Below are positions 1 through 7,462 of a stretch of 64,000 nt of DNA, piece by piece. Source of the stretch: Dyadobacter soli (GTDB lineage Bacteria > Bacteroidota > Bacteroidia > Cytophagales > Spirosomataceae). Position 1 is the stretch's first letter. Every line of letters starts with the position of its first letter. The stretch spans positions 1 to 64,000 of the forward strand of contig NZ_FNAN01000002.1 of NCBI RefSeq assembly GCF_900101885.1, in the 5' to 3' direction. The translations under genes were made by a program, and so were the position numbers. The notes below the pieces were generated by a model. It saw only the letters and a program-made list of their open reading frames with translations, was not told the DNA's origin and ran no database searches.

Positions 1-2
1 AA

Positions 3-344
3 GAACAGGCGGGCAAGACATTTTGGTTTTTGACCAATGATTTTGAAAGCCCCGCAAAAGCAATCGCCCAGGCATACAGACGGCGCTGGGATATAGAAAT
101 CTTCTTTCGTTTCCTCAAACAGGAATTGAATGTCAGTCATCTGGTCTCTTTAAACAAAAACGGCATACAGGTCATGCTATATATGACCCTGATTACCGCC
201 ATGATGGTGTTGATCTATAAAAAAGCCAACAACATTGGATACAAAACCGCCAAAAGAAGGTTTTCGATGGAGGTCCGGGACTTAGCCATTGCCCTGATCG
301 TCGTCCACTGCGGAGGAAATCCTGATCTGTTTTTCAAAACATAA
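3..344 (+). CDS. IS4-family transposase, C-terminal part (cut by window edge)
   Basis: The frame is open to the left edge, so the true start lies outside the window; what remains is about 113 residues. The RRRWDIEIFFRFLKQ stretch (around residues 28-42 here) matches the Y-(2)-R-(3)-E-(6)-K type signature of IS4-like DDE transposases, with the catalytic Glu in 'WDIEIFF'. It is followed by the hydrophobic 'MLYMTLITAMMVLIY' segment typical of these transposases. The frame ends at a TAA and the C-terminus looks intact, so the part in view need not be a pseudogene. The element would catalyse cut-and-paste movement of its own DNA. The right terminal inverted repeat should lie just after 344, but the left end is not visible, so I cannot pair it. 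Confidence 0.85.
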   Translation, partial: EQAGKTFWFLTNDFESPAKAIAQAYRRRWDIEIFFRFLKQELNVSHLVSLNKNGIQVMLYMTLITAMMVLIYKKANNIGYKTAKRRFSMEVRDLAIALIVVHCGGNPDLFFKT

Positions 345-414
345 AAAATGGCCGGAATTCCTTCCGACCATGACTGCCGAAAGGCCCTTTATCATGAATC
401 GGTAAGATCAAAAA

Positions 415-786
415 TTAAATCAGAGTCTCTGCCATTTGCAGGAAAATCGCTCTTTTGTAGTATTCAGGGTCATATTTTACAAGTACCTGTGTGCCTGTGC
501 GGAGGGAGTCGTATTTGGCAAAAGGAAGTACCTCCCGCATCTCCGTTACAAAATCATTACCAGCTTTTGGTTTTACCTGCACCTGCACCTGAAACTCAGG
601 CAGGTTGTTGAGGTACTCGCCCGTCGGCCGAATGGCCAGAACAGTAGCGTTCGCCTGAACGCCTTCTTTGAGAATCTTCTTCTTTCTCTCTTCCGAGATC
701 CGCCTGCGAATAGACGATAAAGTCCAAAAAGCTACCATGCAGACCAGAATAAATGTAGCGCCAATTTCCCTGTTATTAAATTCCAC
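415..786 (-). CDS. small single-pass membrane protein, unknown function
   Basis: A 123-residue protein with an N-terminal hydrophobic segment (about residues 8-24) followed by a basic stretch 'RRRISEERKKK' that would sit in the cytoplasm. A soluble domain with a beta-rich look follows ('FQVQVQVKPKAGNDF', 'GTQVLVKYDPEYYKRAIF'). The end 'VLVKYDPEYYKRA' recalls small membrane-anchored proteins of the DUF3592 type, but the resemblance is weak. The gene stands alone and faces the transposase remnant. A consensus promoter lies at 816-823. No function can be assigned. Confidence 0.7.
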   Translation of the reverse strand: MEFNNREIGATFILVCMVAFWTLSSIRRRISEERKKKILKEGVQANATVLAIRPTGEYLNNLPEFQVQVQVKPKAGNDFVTEMREVLPFAKYDSLRTGTQVLVKYDPEYYKRAIFLQMAETLI

Positions 787-815
787 AGCTAAATTTTAGT
801 TAAGAGTGTGATGCC

Positions 816-823
816 CAAAAATA
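816..823 (-). promoter_or_regulatory. Bacteroidota-type -7 promoter element
   Basis: On the minus strand this reads TATTTTTG, an exact match to TAnnTTTG. It predicts transcription starting about 20 bases before the start codon of the small membrane protein at 786. No clear TTG -33 element was seen. Confidence 0.45.
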
Positions 824-1085
824 ATGGAATAACTCTAAAAAAAGTACTATTTCATTTATTCAACGGTCGATTCTGTGATCAAAAGGTGAAAGTCATTCGA
901 TAGAGTCAAGTATTTCCCGTTAAAAAGCAATTAAAATGTAGGAATTTTATTTCAAATCCTCCTAGTGCGGAGGTTGTTTTAACAGGATTTTTTTATAAAA
1001 TTTATTAAAATAATTATTGAATTCACAATGGCATGATTTTCCTGCGTTCCGAAATGTATTGATAAACACCTTATTCACCTTGTCA
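824..1085. other. AT-rich intergenic stretch
   Basis: Very AT-rich spacer between the membrane-protein gene and the cupin gene. It holds a 5-bp hairpin (CCTCC/GGAGG around 959-974) but no convincing gene. Upstream of the cupin start I found no exact TAnnTTTG promoter. Confidence 0.4.
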
Positions 1086-1478
1086 ATGGAAATCAAATCC
1101 AACCACTCGACCGAAAATCGACCCGAGGGAGACCGCATTCTCGATGCGCCTTATGTCTTCACCGACATTCCCATGTACCTTGAACAATTGAGAAGTGAAA
1201 AATCATGGGCAAAAAACGACCGGAATGCGATTACCGTCTACAAATCGGACAAAATCACGATCGTGATCGCAATTCTGAAATCGGGCGCGATGGTGAACGA
1301 TCATTCCATCGATGAATGCCTCACATTCCAGGTATTGGCGGGCGAACTGAAAGTGGAAACGGAAGGCCGTGTATTTTATACCACAAGCGGACAAATGATG
1401 TCCTTTCACTCCCATGTGGCCCATTCCATCACCGCCCTGGCCGATTCGGAAATCCTTATTACCACCTACAAATCCTGA
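1086..1478 (+). CDS. cupin-domain protein
   Basis: A 130-residue protein. I start it at the ATG at 1086 rather than the TTG 23 codons upstream because the upstream residues do not look like the family. The centre is a single small cupin beta-barrel: 'ITIVIAILKSGAMVNDHSIDECLTFQV' is the first strand group and 'GQMMSFHSHVAHSITALADSEILI' the second, with histidines that could bind metal (NDHSIDE, FHSHVAHS). Small cupins of this kind often act as stress-related sensors or metal-dependent enzymes, but the substrate cannot be read. It precedes the CinA-like gene and is separated from it by a strong terminator-like structure at 1506-1558. Confidence 0.75.
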   Translation: MEIKSNHSTENRPEGDRILDAPYVFTDIPMYLEQLRSEKSWAKNDRNAITVYKSDKITIVIAILKSGAMVNDHSIDECLTFQVLAGELKVETEGRVFYTTSGQMMSFHSHVAHSITALADSEILITTYKS

Positions 1479-1505
1479 TCGGATACAACCTGACCGGGGA
1501 ATCCT

Positions 1506-1558
1506 GCCTGGGGCATCCCGCCCCGGGCATCCTGCCGGGGGCATCTGGCAGAGTTTTT
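1506..1558 (+). terminator. double-hairpin terminator after the cupin gene
   Basis: A 9-bp stem (1506-1514 with 1520-1528, one G-T pair, loop ATCCC) is followed by a second 5-bp stem (1532-1536 with 1547-1551) and then AGTTTTT. The stretch repeats GGGGCATCC-like words three times. It probably ends cupin transcription and means the next gene has its own start. Confidence 0.6.
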
Positions 1559-1588
1559 GATCATTTCGGCCAAAAACATGAGCCAACT

Positions 1589-2083
1589 ATGCCATCAACG
1601 ATTGTATTGCAATGCAGCAAGGCACTTGCCGGGCGCGAACTGACGGTTGCGTTTGTAGAAAGCGCCACCGCCGGCCGACTTGCAGCCGAGTTTTCAATGT
1701 GCCCCGAATCCGGAAGTGTGTTAAAAGGCGGCCTGGTTTGCTACGACGCCTCATTAAAAGAGAGCATTCTGCATGTGCCGAAGGACATGCTACGCCATTT
1801 CACGCCCGAGAGCGCGGAAGTCACGCGCGAGCTCGCCGAGCGGCTTCAAAACTTCATTCCGGCCGACATTCACGTCGCGGTTACCGGCCTCACCTGCCCC
1901 GGCGGCAGCGAAACACCCGAAAAGCCCGTCGGGACGATGTTCGTACACCTGTGTACGCGCGGAAAATCAGTGGCCATCCGTGAGGTGTTCTCCGGCAAAC
2001 CGGAGGACATCGTGCTTCAATGCATCGACAGGATCGCTGAACTGGTCTTTTCGGAAATACCCGTAGCCAGCGAGCAGCCATGA
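1589..2083 (+). CDS. CinA C-terminal-domain protein (nicotinamide-nucleotide amidase, PncC-like)
   Basis: A 164-residue protein made only of the CinA C-terminal domain. Stand-alone proteins of this family deamidate nicotinamide mononucleotide to nicotinate mononucleotide in pyridine-nucleotide salvage in the cytoplasm. The motifs are visible but drifted: 'VAFVESATAGRLAAEF' replaces the usual ES-C-TGG, 'LKGGLVCYDASLKE' matches the gG-vvtY-s--K block, and 'VAVTGLTCPGGSETPEKPVGTMF' matches TG-aGP-GG---KPvGtV. The start at 1589 places the family N-terminus correctly; the frame is open further upstream but those codons overlap the cupin gene. The stop overlaps the next gene by four bases (ATGA), so the two are translationally coupled. 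Confidence 0.85.
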   Translation: MPSTIVLQCSKALAGRELTVAFVESATAGRLAAEFSMCPESGSVLKGGLVCYDASLKESILHVPKDMLRHFTPESAEVTRELAERLQNFIPADIHVAVTGLTCPGGSETPEKPVGTMFVHLCTRGKSVAIREVFSGKPEDIVLQCIDRIAELVFSEIPVASEQP

Positions 2084-2328
2084 AAATCGGCGACAAACTT
2101 TTGAAAGAGCTTTCCAAACGTTACGAGCCCGAGCGTACCATCGATAAAAAGTTCGGCAGGTACGACCTCACTTTCCGAACGGACAGCGACGGTAATCCGG
2201 TGACGCTTTTCATCGGCAACCGCGGTGCGAATGGCCGCATTACCGGAGGCCGGTTCACTAGGGTGATCGTGCGGGATCCCAGTGGCAAAGTGCTTAAAGA
2301 CCATTGGGATGCAAAGGGCCGGGCGTGA
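2080..2328 (+). CDS. small conserved hypothetical protein
   Basis: An 82-residue basic protein overlapping the end of the CinA-like gene by four bases, which indicates coupled translation. It alternates charged and beta-strand-like segments ('KFGRYDLTFRTDSDGNPVTLF', 'GRFTRVIVRDPSGKVLKDHW'), has no signal peptide or membrane segment, and is probably a small cytoplasmic beta-rich protein. I recall no named family with confidence. Sharing an operon with a pyridine-nucleotide salvage enzyme is the only functional hint. Confidence 0.7.
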   Translation: MKIGDKLLKELSKRYEPERTIDKKFGRYDLTFRTDSDGNPVTLFIGNRGANGRITGGRFTRVIVRDPSGKVLKDHWDAKGRA

Positions 2329-2378
2329 CGGGTATCATTTTTGTGAATAGCAGCACCGATCAACAAACAGACATTATT

Positions 2379-2639
2379 ATGAATCGATTAAAAGTCCAAT
2401 TTCTAATGCTAAGCTTTGGTACCGCTCTGCTTTTGGCATCCTGCGATACCACGAACAATCGAGAAGAAACCATCGAAGGTTCGGGAAGCCAGTCGGAAAC
2501 TACGCCCAACGACAGCAGCGGCTCCGAGAGCCGGAAGGACATTGGCGTGGCCTCGGATAATCAGAAGGATTCGCTCGGGTACCCCAGCAATCAATCTAAT
2601 TTGAATGCAGACTCCACGCGGAGGAAGCATGATAACTAG
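2379..2639 (+). CDS. small lipoprotein, low-complexity tail
   Basis: An 86-residue protein with a lipoprotein signal: basic N-terminus 'MNRLKVQF', hydrophobic core, and lipobox 'LLLASC' with the acylated Cys near residue 23. The mature part is Ser/Asp/Asn-rich, without folded-domain features ('GSGSQSETTPNDSSGSESRKD'), and probably forms a flexible surface or periplasmic tail. I chose the ATG at 2379 because it gives a proper signal peptide. It lies 50 bases after the preceding gene. Function unknown. Confidence 0.7.
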   Translation: MNRLKVQFLMLSFGTALLLASCDTTNNREETIEGSGSQSETTPNDSSGSESRKDIGVASDNQKDSLGYPSNQSNLNADSTRRKHDN

Positions 2640-2660
2640 CATTCGCAGCGGATCACAAAA

Positions 2661-2685
2661 AGAGGCCGGTAAGTTGCCGGCCTCT
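2661..2685. terminator. bidirectional hairpin terminator
   Basis: Perfect 9-bp stem AGAGGCCGG/CCGGCCTCT with a 7-base loop between the converging lipoprotein gene and the PA2169-type gene. On the minus strand it is followed by TTTTT, so it is a good terminator for the minus-strand gene ending at 2721. It can also serve the plus-strand lipoprotein gene. Confidence 0.75.
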
Positions 2686-2720
2686 AATGTTTGCTGATGA
2701 ATTGCAATTTGTCAGTACGT

Positions 2721-3185
2721 TTAATGGTATGCTTTTTCAGCATCACGGAGTCGTTTGATAGTGTCGTGTCCGCTTTTCAATGTTGCCTTTTGCCTTACCA
2801 CCAATGCCCGCAGTTCTGGCGTCAGATCGTTCGACTCCAAGGCGGTATCGTAGGCTTTTTGGGCGGCATCTTCTCCAAATTCTGAATTATCCAGGGAAGT
2901 TTTGCGGCCATCGCTGCTGAATGCGGCACGGACGTCCATCCAAACCCTGTACAACTTACCCGAGGCCATAGTGCCTGTTGCAGGCTCGCCGCCCAACGAG
3001 GTCACTTCGCCGTTCAGTTCGGTCACATTGTCGCGGCTGTGATTTGCGAGGCTGTTATAAAGCGAGCGGAGGTCGGTGTCAGTGGTGTCCGTTTCATCGT
3101 AAGCCTTTTCATAACCGACGATGCGGTCGTTATTGATCAGGATCAGGTCATTCAGAGTTTCTATGATTGCTGCATTTTGTGACAT
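2721..3185 (-). CDS. PA2169-family four-helix-bundle protein (DUF2383)
   Basis: A 154-residue, entirely helical protein. 'LNDLILINNDRIVGYEKAYDETDTTDTDLRSLYNSLANHSRDNVTEL' is the classic first half of the DUF2383/PA2169 family, a ferritin-like four-helix bundle seen in stress-regulated genes. The second half carries 'WMDVRAAFSSDGRKTSLDNSEFGEDAAQKAYDTAL', also typical of the family. The role is unknown; ferritin-like folds suggest metal or stress protection. The gene is monocistronic, with a clear hairpin terminator downstream at 2661-2685. Confidence 0.85.
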   Translation of the reverse strand: MSQNAAIIETLNDLILINNDRIVGYEKAYDETDTTDTDLRSLYNSLANHSRDNVTELNGEVTSLGGEPATGTMASGKLYRVWMDVRAAFSSDGRKTSLDNSEFGEDAAQKAYDTALESNDLTPELRALVVRQKATLKSGHDTIKRLRDAEKAYH

Positions 3186-3332
3186 GACTATTCATGATTG
3201 GTTATGCCGGCATTTATAAAAACTATTGTTCCATACCGCTTATCGGCAGCTAGCCAGCATTGCGCCCTATGATTTGTGGAGGTTTTTGCGCCGTATATGC
3301 AGGTAATCAGCCGCTTAATAGCTCATTCAGCA

Positions 3333-3911
3333 CTATTGCTCACTCAGCTTGCGCCTTACTTTACTCAGAAATTCGGGAGAAAAACCGAGGTAAGAAGCAA
3401 TATAATGCTGTGCAACGCGCTGAGGAATAGCGGGGTACCTGTTCAAAAAATCAAGATACTTTTCTACGGCGCTGGTAGAAATTGTCCGGAAGAGCCGCTC
3501 CTGCGTCTGTGCGAGGTTGCGCTGCACCATCAGCCGGAACATCCGTTCGAAGCCTGGGACGGTTAACAGTAACTTCTCCTTTGTTTCAGGCGTAAGGATC
3601 AGCACTTCGCAGTCTTCGAGCGTTTCAATATAAACTTGGCTGGGCGTCTGGTTGTGAAAGCTGGTAATGTCACTCACCCACCAATCCTCCACCGCGAATT
3701 GCAAGGTAACCTCCGTACCGGTGCTATCAATATAATAGGTACGGATGCAACCTTTGAGAATGTAGGCTTCAAACTGACAGATTTCTCCTTCCTGCAACAG
3801 GAAGGTCTTTTTGGAATAGGTTTTAAATTGAAGTAACGAATCAAAAAATTCAAGGTCTTGCGCTGTAAATGGCAAGCACCTTAATGCGTAGCTGTTAATC
3901 TTTTCAAACAT
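3333..3911 (-). CDS. Crp/Fnr-family transcriptional regulator
   Basis: A 192-residue protein with an N-terminal cyclic-nucleotide-binding-like beta-roll (about residues 20-115; 'EGEICQFEAYILKGCIRTYYIDSTGTEVTLQFAVEDWWVSD') and a short C-terminal helix-turn-helix ('QHYIASYLGFSPEFLSKVRRKL'). This matches the Bacteroidota Crp/Fnr subgroup that lacks the cAMP-contacting RxS pattern and the Fnr iron-sulfur cysteines, so the ligand is not predictable. It is the last gene of a same-strand block that starts with the ring-cleaving dioxygenase, 29 bases after the pseudo-receiver gene, so it may be the local regulator of that block. Confidence 0.85.
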   Translation of the reverse strand: MFEKINSYALRCLPFTAQDLEFFDSLLQFKTYSKKTFLLQEGEICQFEAYILKGCIRTYYIDSTGTEVTLQFAVEDWWVSDITSFHNQTPSQVYIETLEDCEVLILTPETKEKLLLTVPGFERMFRLMVQRNLAQTQERLFRTISTSAVEKYLDFLNRYPAIPQRVAQHYIASYLGFSPEFLSKVRRKLSEQ

Positions 3912-3940
3912 AATATGGTCAATGGGTTAGCCACCCGCGG

Positions 3941-4246
3941 TTAGCCACCGGATAGCGCGTGCCGGATCTCAGAATAAAGTAGTCCGCTACCGCCTCCGAA
4001 GTGGCGCAAACAGACGATCCGCGGATCGATGGAAGTGCACAGCGACGTAATGCGCTCACCTGTTTCCTCATCGATACCGACGCCCAAAAGTACTAAATCG
4101 ATCGAATTTACACGAAGTACTTCCTCCGCTTCTTCCAAAGAGCCCGCCGGAATCCCATGCCATCGTTCATTCTGGTTGATCAACCGGATAATCGTTTCCA
4201 GGATTTCGGGGTGGTTGGCTACGGCCAGAATATTGATTTGTGCCAT
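3941..4246 (-). CDS. degenerate response-regulator receiver domain
   Basis: About 101 residues with the alternating pattern of a CheY-like receiver ('INILAVANHPEILETIIRLI', 'NSIDLVLLGVGIDEETGERI', 'PRIVCLRHFGGGSGLL'). The expected phosphorylation residues are absent: the acidic pair after strand 1 is replaced by Ala-Asn-His, and the phospho-acceptor Asp at the end of 'DLVLL' is a Gly. The conserved Lys is also missing. It is therefore best read as a pseudo-receiver that cannot be phosphorylated in the normal way. The start could also be 4255 or 4270; 4246 gives the tidiest domain. It lies between the pirin and Crp/Fnr genes. Confidence 0.65.
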   Translation of the reverse strand: MAQINILAVANHPEILETIIRLINQNERWHGIPAGSLEEAEEVLRVNSIDLVLLGVGIDEETGERITSLCTSIDPRIVCLRHFGGGSGLLYSEIRHALSGG

Positions 4247-4289
4247 GTTACGCATTGTTATGCCGGTCAACTGCGACCGGCGGATGACA

Positions 4290-5006
4290 TTACCATTTTT
4301 CAGGAACCTCGATCACCAGCAGCGAACTTTTCTCCACCGCTTTCACCGACACCGCCGATTCAGGCCAGAACCCATAGCCGTCACGCGTAGATAGCAACTG
4401 ACCGTTCACTTCCACATTTCCCTCAATCACAAACACATACATGCCATTTCCTTCCTTTTTCAGTGCATAGTCAGTTTCAAAACCTTTGTCCAGCTCGGCC
4501 AGATGGAACCATGCGTCCTGGTTGATCCAGACGCCTTCGTCACTGGGATCGGGGGACAGAATTTGCTGAAACCGGTTATGCCGGTTGCCCGAGGTATATT
4601 CCATCTGGTCATAACGGGGCGTCACATTCAGTTTTTTCGGATACAACCATATTTGAAGGAATGTTACCGGCTCGTCCTGATCCTTGTTAAATTCGGTATG
4701 GTAAACACCTGTTCCGGCGCTCATCACCTGAATCTCGCCCGGGCGGATCACGGCGACGTTGCCCAAACTATCCTGATGTTCCAGCGTACCTTCCAGCGGG
4801 ATCGAGATGATCTCCATATTATCGTGCGGGTGCCGTCCGAAACCTTTTCCGCCGTTGACGGTATCGTCGTTCAACACCCTCAACGCACCAAACTGGATGC
4901 GTTGAGGGTCGTAATTTCCGTGAAAACTGAAAGTTTGTGCACTTTGGAGCCACCCGTGGTCGGCGTAGAAGCGCGACGCTGCCGGATGCAGTACGGAATT
5001 TTTCAT
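4290..5006 (-). CDS. pirin-family protein (YhhW/quercetinase-like)
   Basis: A 238-residue bicupin. The N-terminal cupin carries the pirin signature 'GFGRHPHDNMEIISIPLEGTLEHQDSLGN', with the metal-binding His-x-His...Glu, and 'GEIQVMSAGTGVYHTEFN'. These metal-dependent proteins open the ring of flavonols such as quercetin in vitro or act as redox-sensing cofactors. The C-terminal cupin ('GMYVFVIEGNVEVNGQLLSTRDGYGFWPES') is the usual degenerate half. The start lies two bases after the stop of the MhqD-like esterase gene, so the two form an operon. The position next to MhqO- and MhqD-like genes suggests a role in aromatic or quinone stress. Confidence 0.88.
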   Translation of the reverse strand: MKNSVLHPAASRFYADHGWLQSAQTFSFHGNYDPQRIQFGALRVLNDDTVNGGKGFGRHPHDNMEIISIPLEGTLEHQDSLGNVAVIRPGEIQVMSAGTGVYHTEFNKDQDEPVTFLQIWLYPKKLNVTPRYDQMEYTSGNRHNRFQQILSPDPSDEGVWINQDAWFHLAELDKGFETDYALKKEGNGMYVFVIEGNVEVNGQLLSTRDGYGFWPESAVSVKAVEKSSLLVIEVPEKW

Positions 5007-5008
5007 GA

Positions 5009-5632
5009 TTATTTCAAAATCGTGTTATTCACCAATTGAATTTCCTCCCCTGAAATCGTGTGCTGCCTGCCCGGATAAATCACCGGATTGACCGTCGCAT
5101 TCATATCTTCCAGGATCGTCACGCTTTCCTGCACGCGCGACACGGGTACGTGCGGATCAGGATTACCGGTCGAAATGAACACGGGCGTCTGTTTAAAATC
5201 GCCGTCGTAATTCCGGATATCGAGTTCCTGACCAACCAAACCACCTGTAAAAGCGATTATTCCACCGTATCTCCGTGCATTACGCGAAGTATATTCGAGT
5301 GTAAGACAAGCTCCCTGCGAAAAACCTGCAAAGTAGATCTGATCAGCCGGGATTCCGCCATTTTCTATTTCGGAAACAACATCTCCAACCAGCGCCAGCG
5401 CAGAATCGAGGGCGGGCTGGTTTTGCTGAACCGGCGCCATAAAACTATAAGGATACCAGCTGTTATTGGTGGCCTGCGGCGCATAAATCGCAAAATCGTC
5501 CAGTTTCAAAACCCTTTGCAGGGAAATAATATCAGCGGCAGTCCCGCCCCGGCCATGCAGCATAACGATCGCCTTTTTAGCCTGCTGAATGGGTAATCCG
5601 CTTGTGATGAATTGTTTGCTATGGGTGTACAT
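5009..5632 (-). CDS. phospholipase/carboxylesterase-family alpha/beta hydrolase (MhqD-like)
   Basis: A 207-residue alpha/beta hydrolase with 'IVMLHGRGGTAADI' as oxyanion-hole loop, nucleophile elbow 'GFSQGACLTLEY' (Ser near residue 109), acid 'GNPDPHVPVSRV' and catalytic 'GRQHTI'. This is the carboxylesterase family that includes MhqD of Bacillus subtilis, a quinone-inducible enzyme. The gene sits between a ring-cleaving dioxygenase (upstream) and a pirin (two bases downstream), the same combination as the Mhq regulon. An array of AATGAGTG octamers separates it from the dioxygenase. No signal peptide, so cytoplasmic. Confidence 0.85.
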   Translation of the reverse strand: MYTHSKQFITSGLPIQQAKKAIVMLHGRGGTAADIISLQRVLKLDDFAIYAPQATNNSWYPYSFMAPVQQNQPALDSALALVGDVVSEIENGGIPADQIYFAGFSQGACLTLEYTSRNARRYGGIIAFTGGLVGQELDIRNYDGDFKQTPVFISTGNPDPHVPVSRVQESVTILEDMNATVNPVIYPGRQHTISGEEIQLVNNTILK

Positions 5633-5636
5633 TTTT

Positions 5637-5810
5637 AATGAGTGAATTTTGAATGAGTGAATGACCTAATGTGTGAATGAGTCAATGAGTGAATGAGTGA
5701 ATAACTTTTGAGATATCGACATTAGATTCAAATGATTGTCTGTCACTGTTATTCAATCATTTGGTCATTCAAAAATTGAAATATTCACTCATTCACTCAT
5801 TCACTCATTA
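5637..5810. repeat. inverted octamer (AATGAGTG) repeat array
   Basis: Tandem copies of the octamer AATGAGTG on the left (about 5637-5703) and their reverse complement on the right (about 5781-5810). A perfect 19-base inverted repeat links 5684-5702 with 5783-5801. A second inverted repeat (9 bp, 5730-5738 with 5754-5762) is nested inside. The array fills the whole gap between two co-oriented genes. The same octamers recur at 53133-53167 and 54918-55016. Confidence 0.85.
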
Positions 5811-6746
5811 ACTAAGTACCGGCAGCACTTTCACAATCTGCTCTCTGCGAGGTTCGTATTGGGCAGGCAGCATTAAGCCTGAGCCCAGTTGTTCAACGGT
5901 CTCGTCGGTTGCGAAGCCGGGGTTGTCGCTTGCAATTTCGAATAAAACACCTCCTGGTTCGCGGAAATAAAGCGAATAGAAGTAGTTTCTGTCGATTTTA
6001 TCAGTGATCTGCAAACCGGCGTCCAGCACTTTTTTACGGAACTCCATTAAAATGTCATCATTCGCCACGCGGAATGCAATGTGGTGAACCGAACCTTTGG
6101 CCACATGGCCCGCTCTTTCACCAGGAGCTTCCACCAAGTCAACGATATTCGCATTCTCAACGGCGTCGGTCACAAACCGGAACCGGTTCACATGCTGCTC
6201 AGCGAGACGGTAACCGAAGATATCGGTCAATACTTTGGCCGTTTCTTCGATATTGTTCGTCGTGATCGTCACATTATGGAAACCACGGGTCGCATATTCG
6301 GCAGCCACTTCCGGAGTAGTCCAGGGAATGCGGTTATCGGAGATTTTAGGGACGGTCAATTCGAATTTCAAACCATCGGGATCCAGGAAAGTAAGGTATT
6401 GCTCCCCGAATTTCTCGGCTGGTTTGTTATAGGTGATTTTATTGGCTTCCAATCTTTTCAACCAGAAATCCAGACTTCCCTCTGGTACCGAGTAACCGAT
6501 TTCGGTTGCCTGGCGGGTTCCGCGGCGACCTGCGGGAATCTGGTTACCCCATGGAAAGAATGTCAGGATCGAGCCGGGCGTACCGTTTTCGTCGCCGTAG
6601 TAGAAGTGGTAGGTATTAGGATCGTCGAAATTGACGGTTTTTTTCACCATTCTCAGGCCTAATACCCTTGTATAAAAATCGTAGTTGGTTCTTGCGTCAC
6701 CAGCGATTGCTGTAATGTGGTGGATGCCGTTGATTGTATTTTCCAT
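5808..6746 (-). CDS. VOC-family ring-cleaving dioxygenase (MhqO-like)
   Basis: A 312-residue protein with two vicinal-oxygen-chelate domains. The first starts at 'GIHHITAIAGDARTNYDFYTRVLGLRMVKKTVNFDDP' and the second at about residue 150 ('GFHNVTITTNNIEETAKVL'). Metal ligands expected in the family are visible as His in 'GIHHITA', His in 'GSVHHIAFRV' and Glu in 'PGGVLFEIASD'. Homologues (MhqO, MhqA, LinE type) open hydroquinone rings with iron and oxygen. With the downstream esterase and pirin this suggests detoxification of quinones or catechols. A consensus promoter at 6787-6794 drives it with a leader of about 33 bases. Confidence 0.88.
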   Translation of the reverse strand: MENTINGIHHITAIAGDARTNYDFYTRVLGLRMVKKTVNFDDPNTYHFYYGDENGTPGSILTFFPWGNQIPAGRRGTRQATEIGYSVPEGSLDFWLKRLEANKITYNKPAEKFGEQYLTFLDPDGLKFELTVPKISDNRIPWTTPEVAAEYATRGFHNVTITTNNIEETAKVLTDIFGYRLAEQHVNRFRFVTDAVENANIVDLVEAPGERAGHVAKGSVHHIAFRVANDDILMEFRKKVLDAGLQITDKIDRNYFYSLYFREPGGVLFEIASDNPGFATDETVEQLGSGLMLPAQYEPRREQIVKVLPVLS

Positions 6747-6786
6747 TGTCTTGTTCAGTTAAGATGTTTCTTTGTTTTTGATGATA

Positions 6787-6794
6787 CAAAGGTA
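6787..6794 (-). promoter_or_regulatory. Bacteroidota-type -7 promoter for the dioxygenase block
   Basis: Minus-strand TACCTTTG, an exact TAnnTTTG match 40 bases before the dioxygenase start. It is the likely main promoter of the 6746-to-3333 block. Confidence 0.55.
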
Positions 6795-6851
6795 CATCCC
6801 CAGGCAGGGGCAGGGCATTGAACTAGGACAAGAAAAACGGAAATTGGAAAA

Positions 6852-7238
6852 TTATTCGAGCGGGCTTATCAGACTCAGCACAGCATCCTCTTCCACTACC
6901 CTTCCAGCCGCTTTCGCTGCTTTCAGGTACACGCTCATCGGAAATTTACCATCGAATGCGGCATCGATTTCCACCATCGGTACTTTCAGCCGGGCGTGTT
7001 TGAGGCTCGCCAGGTCCGAAAGCGAGACGTAGCTGAGCTCCGGCGTGCCTTGCCCCAGATCGCACAAGCCGAAAGCGATATTATTGACCGGATCGAGTTC
7101 GGAGAGCAGCCAAATGGCTTTACCATATTTGGAATGCAACTTCACAACGGGCGCGTGGTCCTTCGCAAGCTGGTTTTGCACCTCCTGCGCATTGTGGACC
7201 ATTATTTCAATCAGGTTTTGCGGGATCATTTTTGACAT
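6852..7238 (-). CDS. DUF2958-domain protein
   Basis: A 128-residue protein in which 'KLHSKYGKAIWLLSELDPVNNIAFGLCDLGQGTPELSYVSLSDLASLK' matches the DUF2958 core (a Trp-Leu-x-Glu-x-Asp strand followed by GLxDLGxGxPELGyVSL). The family has no known function and, to my knowledge, is mostly found on plasmids, conjugative elements and phages. Here it stands as a single-gene unit among metabolic genes. A promoter-like TAAATTTG at 7243-7250 lies so close to the annotated ATG that the true start may be the Met at 7229, or the mRNA may be leaderless. Confidence 0.75.
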   Translation of the reverse strand: MSKMIPQNLIEIMVHNAQEVQNQLAKDHAPVVKLHSKYGKAIWLLSELDPVNNIAFGLCDLGQGTPELSYVSLSDLASLKHARLKVPMVEIDAAFDGKFPMSVYLKAAKAAGRVVEEDAVLSLISPLE

Positions 7239-7462
7239 GGGGCAAATTTAGACTTTTTGACGGGAGTGCCATAAAATAAATCGAAGTTACACGTAGCACA
7301 TTTTACAACACTTATTTGCCTACATTAGTGTAAACTATTCATCCTTCCACCAATTATTTAAGAAATGCATATACGCCCCCTACGGAGCGCAATGACTCTT
7401 TTTGACCCTCGGAAATCATTTTAGACGAATTAACTCTATCCATTTTCATAAACGCTATCATA

